From: Mytilinidion resinicola | Lineage: Eukaryota > Ascomycota > Dothideomycetes > Mytilinidiales > Mytilinidiaceae | NCBI RefSeq assembly: GCF_010093595.1 | Contig: NW_022985472.1 | Span: 215,168 to 279,167 of the forward strand | Direction of reading: 5' to 3' | Length of the DNA stretch: 64,000 nucleotides | In this document: piece by piece, positions 1 to 10,400 of the stretch | How the letters are laid out: each line of letters opens with the position of its first letter | Numbering within the stretch: the first letter of the stretch is position 1 | Translations under genes and position numbers: made by a program | The notes under the pieces: model-generated | Told to the model about the DNA's origin: nothing | Databases searched by the model: none | The model's input: only the letters and a program-made list of their open reading frames with translations

Positions 1-2863
1 ACTTGGAAAGAACGCGGAGCTGCATCACTCCAGAGCCGAGCAAGATCGGGACTGTGGTAAGGCACACGATGGCAATCTTCCAGGCTACAATGTGGCAAAG
101 AATGATAGCTGCGAAGAGATTGACGACAATGGAGAAAATAGTACCCATGATCGATCCGGTAAAGCCAGCAAGATCGCTACTATCTCTTGTAATGTAAGAA
201 AGAAGCATTGTAGGGTTTCTGTCTAACGATTGATGCCACTGCAAGTCTTGTTCGAAGAGTGACCGGAAAGATAGAACGCGGACTACGTAGAGGAGCTTCT
301 CCGCCACGAATCCAAAGGCCGACCAGCTGATAAAATTGGCAAAGAACTCAATGACTCCTAGCAAAAAGAAGAGCAGTGCAAAAAGTGCTCCACGAGAACG
401 AATACGATCCGGCTCATTGCAGGGGCTGAGACTAGCGACTGTGTTTCCGAAAATAACCCCAGAACCGGAGTAAGAGCCTCCAACGACGATTGAGGTGGAA
501 AAGGCTAGAATTAAAGACAAAAGGTATGGCCGGAATATCCAGGCTGAACGTTTGAACGACCAAATCGATTTGGTAGACTTCGACTCAGATCCATCCGTAT
601 CCTTTGATGTGGTATCATTCTCTGTATCGCCTGGCTTTGAATCATCGTTCAACTTGCTATCCGAATGCTTGACGCTGGATACGAGGTCGTCTTTCGCGTT
701 CGTAGTGTCATCAATTGAGACGTCCGTCAGGCTCTGCCTAGATGACGTATCGCCTTGAGATGTTGAACTGCTTTGTAGATGTATCATGTTTGCAAACGAT
801 CCGCCAATTTCCACCAGCTCGTCGTAGCTGCCCTGTTCGAGGATTTGACCTTTCCCCATCACGATGATGTTGTCGGCATTTTTGATTGTCGAGAGACGAT
901 GCGCAATTGATACCAACGTCCTCCCACATGCGATCGATTCGATTGATGCCTGAATTCGTTTCTCGCTCATTGAATCAAGGGAAGATGTGGCTTCATCAAG
1001 AACAAGGACTTTGGGATCGCGAATAAGTGCTTGCGCTAGTGCAAGCCGTTGCCTCTGTCCTCCACTAACTAGGTTTCCGCTAGAGCCAACCATTGTTCCA
1101 AGGCCATACTGGAGACGAGAAATGAACTCAGTAGCGTCCGCCAGGCTGACAGCTCGTCGTACTGCATCCACAATGTTGACAACTTGGGCACCCAGCGTTT
1201 TCGCGGCCTCCATGACATCTTCTCCATTTCTTACGGATGCAGCAACATTGGACAGCTGTGGACCTTGGAGGATCGGTCTCATTTGAGCATGTTCCGCGGA
1301 ATTGATGAGGCCAAGCGCAATGTTTTCCAGGATTGATCGGTCAAGAAGTAGTGGCTCTTGCTGAACGAGTCCAATTACACTCCTCAGACCTCGTACATTG
1401 AGAGCAGAGATGTCTTGGCCGTCCAGGACCACTTGTCCTTTGGTGGGATCGTAAAGTCTGACAAGCAAACTGGCAAGTGTAGACTTACCGCTGCCAGATA
1501 AACCGACGATCGCTGTATGCTGTCCTGCCGGACAAGTCAAAGAGATGTCCTGAAGAACCTCTTGATCTGGTCGCGATGGGTAGCTGAACGAAACATTGCG
1601 GAACTCAACATGGCCAGGCCCTGTCAAAGGCGGCTTGTTTCCAGGGTCTACCGTACCATCAATGGTTGATACGTGCTCAATGTCTTTGCGGAGTTTCAAA
1701 AATGCAGCTGAGGCAGATCCGAAGATTTGAAGGAGCGGTGCGATTTGACTGAGTATGAGAGAAGCTAGAATATTAGCAAAGTTGATCCAGGCATGACGAC
1801 GTCTATTCTTACCATCAACGAGGATGAAAATGACTGTGTAAGTCTTTCCAACCGTGGAGTTTTCATCTTCTGAGGCGACAGCATTTGCAATTGTTCTACT
1901 GCCCTGCCAATATGCGACACCATTTGCTGAGTATGCGATGAAATATAACATGCCGGACTGCGCGGCCGCGGCAAGGGCCTTCTTGATGCCAGACTTTTGA
2001 GCGCTCATAAGATTCCCAGCAAACTTGCTCTCTAGACGTGCATTCGCTCCGAATGCGTGTACGACATAGACATGTGATAGAGCCTCGGAGGCGATAGACG
2101 CAGCAGACGCAGCATAGTTGGTCATCTGCGTGGAGTATTTTCCGACGAATTTGCCGCCAACTAAAGACATGAGAAGGAAAGCTGGAACCAGGGAAACTAG
2201 AATGCCGGCTAGTCTGGCATCCTTGATGAATGCGACAATGTAGGCAGTGACAAAGAATGAGCAGCTAGCAATGCAGATGCCGACTTTCTCGGAAGTTCCG
2301 GTTTGAATGATGGTAATATCACCATTCAAGCGGGATGAAACTTCGCCCGCTTGGAGGTTGTCGAAGAAAGAAACTTGTTGCCGTAGTAAACTTTTGAAGT
2401 ACTTTTCGCGGATCCGCTGGGCAAGTCGCTGGCCGACCAGACTCCAGGACAGGACGTAGATGTATATGGCAGCGAAGCCACCTATACTGATGTAGACGAC
2501 TTGTAGCACTTTGTCGTCGACGGAAGATTGATACGCATCTGCATCACCAATGCCTGCACTACACGTCGCGGAGTTCAAATCATCGACCAATTGACCGAAT
2601 AAAATGCCCATGAGGGGAAAGGGCACGCCTGCTGCAATAGCAGCAATCCCGCCCACGATGAGGAGGAGGATGTCTAGCCATGTTGGCTCTGCATATACGA
2701 GAAGTTGGAGATAGCTGAAGAAATTCCGGAAGGCCTTAAGTAACGATTTAGGATCAGTTTCAAGAGCATATCATTAGACTGCGTATCTGACCTGAAAGTG
2801 ACCCTTCTTCTTCAACGGTTGGCGAGACGTGGCGTCCGGGGTGGTGGAGGACGCGTCTGCCAT
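1..2863 (-). CDS. ABCB-type full ABC transporter beside siderophore NRPS (3' end outside window)
   Basis: Membrane exporter powered by ATP. Proposed exons, read on the minus strand, are 2863-2792, 2734-1813 and 1764 to beyond position 1. The introns are 57 and 48 nt; the second has GTAAGA, GCTAAT and CTAG. About 919 residues are visible. The order is first membrane domain, then nucleotide-binding domain 1, with Walker A GLSGSGKST near nt 1490, signature SGGQRQR near 1060 and Walker B VLVLDEATSSLD near 1000. A Ser/Asp-rich linker follows (nt 780-540), then the start of membrane domain 2, so the second ATPase domain lies outside the window. The gene is divergent from the siderophore MFS transporter and in the same locus as an NPS6/SidD-type NRPS, which matches ABC transporters known next to such NRPS genes (SitT type). 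A role in siderophore or intermediate export is inferred from context. Exon 1 is the least certain part. Confidence 0.88.
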
Positions 2864-3656
2864 AGTTCTTCACGGATTTCGGACGTGAAGCAGTGGCAGA
2901 GCATCTCGAATGTCAATGGGTCCATGGCTGATGACAGATGGTCAGGTGATCGCGGGTATTGTGGATACGCGGGATTGAGTAGGGATGACCTCGGAGGCAG
3001 CGTGCGTTGGAGGCTTGGCTGGGCGATGGGGATGGGTGTCTTGGACGAGCGTCGAAGGGTGAAGCGTGAGGGTGGGGATGAGGGCTCCGATGCCGGACTC
3101 TGTCGGTGGGAGCAGGGCTACCGATCTGATTAGATTTGTCACGAGGGCGCCTCTGCCGCATCCAAAACCTCCACCAAAAGCCACGAAGACGCCACATCCT
3201 CGAACCGACATCACCCTGCGTTATCACCCCGGGTGGTGTCCCGGGAGGTGGATTCGCGCCGGACGCCGGACGTGAAGAATTTTCATCTAATCAGATCAAA
3301 TCAGAACATCAACGGCCTGCTCCTTCGGTCGTTCCCGGGACTGAGGCACGGTAACTAGTTCCACGCCGCGTTCCCAAGCTGCATCCTCGTCGTCAACACG
3401 TCGTCCACGCGGCAGCATGCATCCAAGTAGCAACAGCCCCGACACTACTCAAGTGGGCGCTTGTTGGACATGCTACCGACTCCATCTCGTTGCTCGCGCG
3501 TGCTAATCATGCCTTGATTCAGGCCGAGAGGGGCTGATCAAATATATTAGTCCACCTGTCGTATTCTACTTCCTAGCACCTCGTCTTCCATCTCTTTATA
3601 CCAGTGCATGTTGAGCAGGGGCACCGTCTTCACTCAACACCGCCTCTCAACCTACT
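2864..3656. promoter_or_regulatory. Divergent promoter between ABC and MFS transporter genes
   Basis: No credible coding sequence is seen. Two 9-mers lie one base from the SreA-type consensus ATCWGATAA: ATCTGATTA at 3124-3132 and ATCAGATCA at 3290-3298. A plain TGATAA is also present on the minus strand near 3220. Both neighbours belong to a siderophore locus, so iron-responsive GATA control is a fair inference but is not shown by these imperfect sites. Confidence 0.4.
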
Positions 3657-5493
3657 ATGCCTTCTCCCTTTGAGAAGGACGCCGTCGCTGGTGATGGAGG
3701 AGCCAGCATCCACTCCCAGGACCGTTATAATGCCAACAGTGACACCGAGGCCGTCTCAGCTGATGCTCAGCATGGTGTGCAGGCTGCCGAGGCTACCAAC
3801 CAAGTCTGGAGCAAGAGCAGCTTGATTGCGGCCTATCTGCTGTAAGTCGATGAAGAAGCCTGCCCTCAGGAGATGCTCTAATGTCTGCTCCAGTATCTGG
3901 ACTATCGCCTTTGTTGATGCCATGCAGCAAGGCATGGCTGGAGCGTTGACCCCATACGTAACGAGCGACTTTGCTCTGCACTCTTTGACTGCGACTACCT
4001 CCATCATGTCCAGCCTTATTGGGGGTCTGTCCAAGCTCACCCTCGCCAAGATTCTGGACATCTTTGGTCGCCCGCAAGGTTTTCTCTTCATGGTGATCCT
4101 CCTGACCCTGGGTCTCATCATGATGGCTGCTTGTAACAATGTTGAGACGTATGCTGCCGCTCAAGTTTTCTACTGGGTTGGGTAAGTTGACCACTACGTC
4201 TACTTATGAGACATGCCTAATCCCCGAGATAGTTACAACGGACTCAACTTCACGACTGGAATCTTCGTTGCGGATACCTCTCATCTCAAGAACCGAGCCT
4301 TCATGTTTGCCTTCATTTCGTCGCCGTACATTGCCACTACCTGGATTGGCGGACCGCTCGCTACCGCTTTCTTGAAAGGGCCCGGCTTCAGATGGGGTTT
4401 CGGCGTTTTCGCCATCATCATGCCCGTAGTCTGTATGCCCCTCTACTTCTTGTTCGCATGGAACTACGGCAAGGCCAAGAAAGCCGGCCTCGTACCCAAG
4501 ACAGAAACCAACAGGACTTTCTTCCAGTCGGTGAAGTACTACTTCATCCAATTTGACGCCATAGGACTCCTTCTTATCACCGGTGGCCTGGCCCTTTTCC
4601 TCCTACCATTTAGTCTCTACTCTTACCAAAAAGAGGGATGGAGATCCGCGCTCGTCATTTGCATGATCATATTTGGTGGCCTCCTCATTATCGCCTTTGC
4701 TCTCTACGAGAAGTTCCTCGCCCCAGTCAAATTCATGCCTTTCGAATTGATGATGGACCGGACCGTTCTCGGCGCTTGCTTGCTTTCTGGCACCATCTTC
4801 GTCAGCTTCTACGTCTGGGACAGCTACTTCTCCTCCTTCCTCCAAGTCGTCAACAACCTGACAGTCACGGAAGCCAGCTACGTCGTCAACATCTACAGCA
4901 TCGGATCCTGCTTCTTCGCCCTGATAGTTGGTGTGGTCATCCGATGGACCGGCAAGTTCAAGTGGCTCGCGCTCTACTTCGGCGTGCCCTTGACCATCCT
5001 TGGTGTTGCTCTCATGATTGCCTTCCGTCAGCCAAACGTCAACATCGGATATATCGTCATGTGCCAGATCTTCATTGCTTTCGCCGGTGGAACATTGGTC
5101 ATCTGCGAGCAGATCGCCGTCATGGCTGCGGGGTCTCATCAACAAGTCGCCGTTCTTCTCGCTGTGGAAGGCATGTTCGCAAACGTGGGTGGCGCTATCG
5201 GCTCCACTGTCGCTGGGGCGATCTGGACTGGTGTTTTCCCGGTCAAGCTTCTCGAGCACCTGCCAGCAGACGCCAAGGGCGATGTCGCGCTCATTTACCA
5301 GAGCCTTGTAACTCAACTGTCCTACCCTGTTGGCTCTCCAATCCGAATCGCTATCCAACAGGCATACGGCGAAGCGCAAAGATACATGCTCATTGGTGGA
5401 TCTACGGTGCTGGTCCTCTCAATTGTTTCGGTCGCGGTCTGGAGAGACATCCAGGTGAAGGACTTTAAGCAAGTAAAGGGTCTCGTCGTCTAA
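3657..5493 (+). CDS. MFS siderophore-iron transporter (Sit1/MirB-MirD type)
   Basis: Proton symporter for ferri-siderophores at the plasma membrane or endosomes. Exons are 3657-3841, 3894-4181 and 4233-5493, giving 577 residues; both introns begin GTAAG. The N-terminal tail of about 50 residues is hydrophilic and acidic (EKDAVAGDGG, NSDTEA). It is followed by many hydrophobic helices, consistent with the 14-helix DHA/siderophore branch. Family-like segments include DAMQQGMAGALTPYVTS after the first helix, KLTLAKILDIFGRPQGF at the signature loop, VADTSHLKNRAF and the late GVDPVE-like region. The length fits the family (about 570-630). It sits divergent from the ABC transporter and convergent with the GNAT gene. 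Ferri-siderophore uptake is inferred from homology and from the NRPS 2 kb away; the exact substrate cannot be read. Confidence 0.9.
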
Positions 5494-5719
5494 ACGCCGT
5501 AGCTTTATTCGCAGCTCTTGGGGGACAATATTGTACCATTTCAAACCCAACTCAAGATCTAGATGCCATTTTCTTCCAAGACGAGAAAGCTTATACGCTG
5601 TCTCGTGTCAATCAAAATATAAACCTCTCTCTCGCTCACTCCAGAAACTTCTTCACCCCTGGCTAAAGCACTCTTCAAAATATCACTGTTTCTACTAACG
5701 CTCAACCTTTTCCCTCTCT

Positions 5720-6427
5720 TCATTGCTTACACCACTCCACCCACCCTATCCCCAAACTCCCCGGCATTCTCACCATCAACGGCACCTCCACATCCTCGCT
5801 CTCCCCAATCAGCTCCGCCCTATGCCTCACCCTTCCCACCTCCTCAAACCCTAAGCTCCTATACAACCCCTCCCCCTCCTTTGAACTCTCCAAATACACC
5901 GGCAACCCAGCCTGCTCCCCGACCTCAACCCCCCATTGCATCAACCTCCTCCCAATGCCCCTCTTCTGATACTCGGGGTGTACCGCAATGACGTGGCAGT
6001 AGACGTGCGGCTTTCCACCCACGAAGCGCTCTTTGGTGTGCACCATCTCCCCCAAAAGCTGCTCTGCTCTCTCCCTCTCCGTGCTAGCTAACCACTCCAC
6101 CCCCTTCCACTTCCACTCCTCTTCATCGCGGTGCTTGTAGTGGATATCCCATAGCCCCATTCCGACAACCTCTCCATTCTCAACATCCACAGCTTTGAAG
6201 GTGTATTGAAAAGAGGAGGCGGGGGAGGCGAGCCAGGCGAGGGTGTGGGCGGTGTGGGATGCGCGGAATTCGGCTGTGGGGAGGGTATCTGAGGGGCTGG
6301 GGAAGGCGGAGGGGAAGAGGATGCGGGTTAGAGCTGAGCCGGCGAAGGCGCGGAAGTAGATGTCGTAGACTTTGTTGGTGTCAGGGGGTTGGGCGGGGAG
6401 GATGAGGAATTGGGAGGGGGAGAGCAT
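5720..6427 (-). CDS. GNAT-family N-acetyltransferase
   Basis: Single-exon protein of 235 residues. The chosen start begins MLSPSQFLILPAQ; an in-frame ATG 23 codons upstream is possible but adds only low-complexity sequence. The GNAT core is visible in the second half: VIAVHPEYQKRGIGRRLMQWG (motif A, acetyl-CoA binding R/Q-x-x-G-x-G/A loop) and then PVYLESSKEGEGLYRSLGF (motif B). It lies between the siderophore MFS gene and the NRPS, with about 1 kb to the latter. Siderophore pathways use acyltransferases (SidF, SidL, SidG), but this protein is shorter than SidF and has the look of the generic fungal GNAT family, so a siderophore role is only suggested by position. Confidence 0.8.
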   Translation of the reverse strand: MLSPSQFLILPAQPPDTNKVYDIYFRAFAGSALTRILFPSAFPSPSDTLPTAEFRASHTAHTLAWLASPASSFQYTFKAVDVENGEVVGMGLWDIHYKHRDEEEWKWKGVEWLASTERERAEQLLGEMVHTKERFVGGKPHVYCHVIAVHPEYQKRGIGRRLMQWGVEVGEQAGLPVYLESSKEGEGLYRSLGFEEVGRVRHRAELIGESEDVEVPLMVRMPGSLGIGWVEWCKQ

Positions 6428-7465
6428 GATGAATGAGAATTGCGAGATGATGTTCGATGTGGTAAACTTTGAAGTTGGATGTGACCACGGGAGCACGGAT
6501 TGAAGTGAGAAGCGAAACGAGAGATGAAGTGTGATCCGAAGTTAGGCTCATCCAATAAAGCAGGAGACGAAGTGAATCGAGCTTAGGATTGGAGTTGAAC
6601 AGGTTATGCAAAGGAGAGCGAGCGTTCAGAGCCGAAACATGCCGGAATTGAAGTGCAGGAAAATGCGTTGAGCGCGTAAAAGCTTACTGAGTGGCGTGCA
6701 AAAAGTCCAGAGTACTATGTTCTCCGATCGACACCATATCTTCCTCATATGTGAAAGTTACGTTAGATTCTGGAAAAGTCCAAAACTACTCTACACACCC
6801 CCGATCTCGGCCACCCCTTCTCACCACCAAAGACCCACTTAGCCCGCTCCACTAATGACATGGGTGGGACAGCTTTACATTTGGCAGGAGGAGACTTCGG
6901 ATCAGATAATTACCCGTCCGTGTAGACGTGGGGGAAGGCGGGTGGCGTTAGTCACTGCTCGGGGTGCCTTTTCAGGGCCTTGGCTTTTCTCGCAGGTGAC
7001 CCCATGTGTGGGAGAGGCAGGTGGAGATACCCAGGTCATAGAATCCCAGCATTAAATGGCGCACGCCTCTAACGGCCATGCAGCCGAGGGCTGCAATCGG
7101 GGGACGCCCTGACGTGGAGGTGCAGGGAGAGGTCGGCCCTTGTGCGGAGGGTGTGTGAACTATGTTTTAGTGTCTTCCACTTGGCTTTCGGTCAAAGTTA
7201 GTGCTAAGCGAAGTAGGAGGTGTGATGTGGATGCATGTGGCATGTGCCTGACTAAAATGACGGAGGTGGGAGGTTTCAACGGGTGCGTGGGAAAGTGAAG
7301 CGGTTGTCGGAGACCTTACGTAGGAGGAAAGATGTGAGGTAGCACCTCCGAAAGGAAGGCGGATTACGGTTAATTAACTTTGAGTGTCAGTTTCAGGAAA
7401 TCATACCACAGTGGTAGCATAGGAGCGAGCTCGGCCACCCGTCTTTACGCACGCGAGACGATCTT
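6428..7465. promoter_or_regulatory. Upstream region of the siderophore NRPS with SreA-type site
   Basis: About 1 kb without a credible gene. It separates the divergent GNAT gene and the NRPS, and carries the perfect ATCAGATAA site described separately. The part from 6780 to 7200 is GC-rich and G-rich on the plus strand. No clear TATA box is seen just before 7466. Confidence 0.5.
6901..6909 (+). promoter_or_regulatory. Perfect SreA/Sre1-type iron-repressor site (ATCAGATAA)
   Basis: The sequence matches ATCWGATAA, the extended GATA consensus described for fungal iron repressors of the SreA/Sre1/URBS1 family, at every base. It lies 565 bp upstream of the NRPS start and 474 bp upstream of the GNAT start. 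Repression of siderophore synthesis under iron-replete conditions is the known role of such factors. Binding here is inferred. Confidence 0.65.
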
Positions 7466-10400
7466 ATGGAAACATACCTCGACCTACCTCTCCTCTCTGT
7501 CATTTGCTGCGCCCTATGCCTTCATCGAATTCTTTCGTTGTCTATGATGCATGATAATCTTTCCACCGACGCAGAGTGTGCATTAGAAGCAACCATGAAC
7601 CAGGTACCTGGAGTTATGGATGGTACCCAATCACCAGCGAGGAAAGAGATGGGGACTCGCAGTGAGTCCGAGAAATCCGAGGGCGAAGGGGCCATATCTG
7701 AAGGTCCAGCGGAAGGGGAGGTTCAGATCACTGAACCATATGTCGACGTCAAACCTTTAGAAGAGAAGGATATACATACCTCGACGACAGGCTACCCTTT
7801 AAAACCCGAAAATATCTCAGAAACTCTAACAGAGGTGGAAGTTCAAGTCACTGAAGCACAGCCCAGTATCACTATCGAGCCCTCAAAAGAGAACAAAACC
7901 CATACCTCGACTCCCTCCACACTGTCACCTCTCAAATCCTCAACCTCAAGCGTGGGCGAGGCAGCAGCAGCTTCGCCCACACTTTCCGCGAATAGCTCAA
8001 ACGATGACGGCATCACTGCTTTCTCTACAACTGCTTCTACCGCCGTCTCCACCAAAGATGTAGATCTCAACACCGTCAGTGAGAAAGACCTCGATCAGAT
8101 ATGGCAGTGGAACGCTACCGTCCCACCAAACTTAACCACCTGCATGCACGATATCATCTCCGCGCAAGCGGCCAAGAATCTCGACAAGATTGCCATCACT
8201 TCCTGGGACGGCGAGCTCTCGTATTGGCAAGTGGACGAGAACTCTACCAGTTTGGCGCACCACTTGAGAGGTTTGGGCGTGGACGTAGGGAGTTATGTCC
8301 CACTCTGCTTCGAGAAGTCGATGTGGACGGTTGTGGCTGTTCTGGGCGTTATGAAAGCAGGTGGCGCATTCGTACTTACAGATCCAAGTCAACCTGAAGA
8401 GAGGTTAAGGAACATCGTGAGCCAAACGGGAGCGAACATAATCGTAACATCGCAGACACAGAAAGAGTTAGGCCAGCGTATAGCGCCCTCCGCAACCGTC
8501 GTCACCGTGTCCCGCGACCTCTTCAATCTTTTCGACTCTCAAGCTTCAGGAGAGGTTCCACTACCAGCCATCCCCCCGGTCCCCCCTTCCTCAACTTTGT
8601 ACATCATCTTCACCTCCGGCTCCACTGGGACACCCAAAGGCGTCATAATCCCCCACGCTGCCTTCACATCTGGTGCTATTACCCGCGCCCACATCGTCGG
8701 TTACCGATCCCACTCCCGCGTCCTCGACTTCGCCTCCTACGCCTTCGACGTCAGCATCGACTGTATGCTGTGCACGCTCGCGGCGGGCGGCTGCATCTGC
8801 GTGCCCTCGGACGCTTCTCGTCTGAACGATCTCAGCGGCGCAATCAGATCCATGAACGTTAATATGGCGCATATGACGCCTTCCGTCGCCAGGGTGCTGG
8901 AGCCAGGCGTTCTAGAGTCGCTGGAAGTACTGGGGCTAGGTGGGGAGTCAGTGTCCGCGAGTGATGCGTCAGAGTGGGGGCAGAAGACGCGAGTGATTAT
9001 CGCGTACGGGCCGAGTGAGTGCACGGTTGGGTGTACGATTAATGGAGATATTGAAATTGGGAAGGCATATACGAGTATTGGAAAGGGGGTGGGTGGCGTC
9101 ACGTGGATTGTGGATGCGGCAGATCATGACAAGCTCGTGCCGGTTGGTGAAGTGGGTGAGCTGTTGATTGAGGGACCGATTGTGGGGGAGGGGTATCTGG
9201 GTGAGCTGGAAAAGAGTAAGGTGGTGTTTATTGAGGATCCGAAGTGGCTGGTTGCTGGCGATCGGAATGTACCTGGACGAAGAGGAAGGCTGTATAAGAC
9301 AGGAGATTTGGTGAAGTATGCTCCGGACGGATCTGGGACGATTGTGTTCGTGGGACGTGGCGACCAGCAAGTGAAGCTGAGAGGTCAGCGAATCGAGCTT
9401 GCGGAAGTCGAGTACCATCTCCGAAACCACCTACCATCGGGAACGGGCGTTGTGGCAGAAGTTATCACGCCAGGAGGTCGCGGAGACCCGTCACTGGTGG
9501 CTTTCGTCGTGGAACCCTTCAAGGAGAACGGAGCAGATACCGAGAACACGACTGTTCCCATGTCTCCTGTACTCGAGCGCGCCCTCGCGGAAATGGACCA
9601 AAGAGTTGCTACAACACTACCGATCTACATGATTCCTTCGGCGTATATCCCACTTCGCAAGATGCCGTCTCTAGTCTCGGCCAAAACAGATCGTAAAAAG
9701 CTACGCGAGATTGGATCTGCCATGTCGCGGCAGGACCTTGCAAAGTTCCGCGTTGCGCAGGTGGGTTCGCGAAAGCCAGAGACGGAGATGGAGCTCAGGA
9801 TCCATGAGCTCTGGAAACAGATATTGGGCTCAGAACTCACAATCAGTGCCAACGATAGTTTCTTCGGCCTCGGGGGTGATTCCTTGAAAGCAATGAAGCT
9901 CGTGGCCGCCGCAAACTCGGACGGACTGGCCCTGACAGTTGCTAGTATCTTTAAGTACCCTAGGCTAGCTGACATGGCTCTTCAAGCAAGCCCAAAGATA
10001 GCAGGCGACGAGCTCGAGATACCCGCATTTTCTCTGCTGGACGGATGGGACGTAGACGCGGTGCGTCAAGAAGCAGCCAAGCTCTGCGGACTAGAAGCAT
10101 CATCAATCGAAGATGTTTACCCTTGCACACCACTGCAAGAAGGTCTAATGGCTCTTTCAGTGAAGATAGAAGAAGCCTACGTCGCGCAGCGAGTCGTGAA
10201 CCTGCCGAACTTCGAGACGGCCCAGCGATTGCAAGCCGCATTCAAAACCGCAGCCGTGGAATCTCCTATCCTACGGACTCGGATAGTCCAATTTCCCGGA
10301 CGTGGCCTGATGCAAATCGTTGTAAATGAGGAAGCCATCTGGCAATCTCGTACAAATCTAGAAGACTATCTCACGGAAGATCGAGAAAGGCCGATGGGCC

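Noticed and set aside
4603..5379. Long minus-strand open frame of 258 codons
   Set aside because: It lies entirely opposite the third exon of the siderophore MFS transporter, is rich in Asp/Glu as the mirror of a hydrophobic frame, and shows no domain.
5720..6427. Calling the GNAT gene SidF or SidG
   Set aside because: It is much shorter than SidF and shows only generic GNAT motifs; position alone is not enough.
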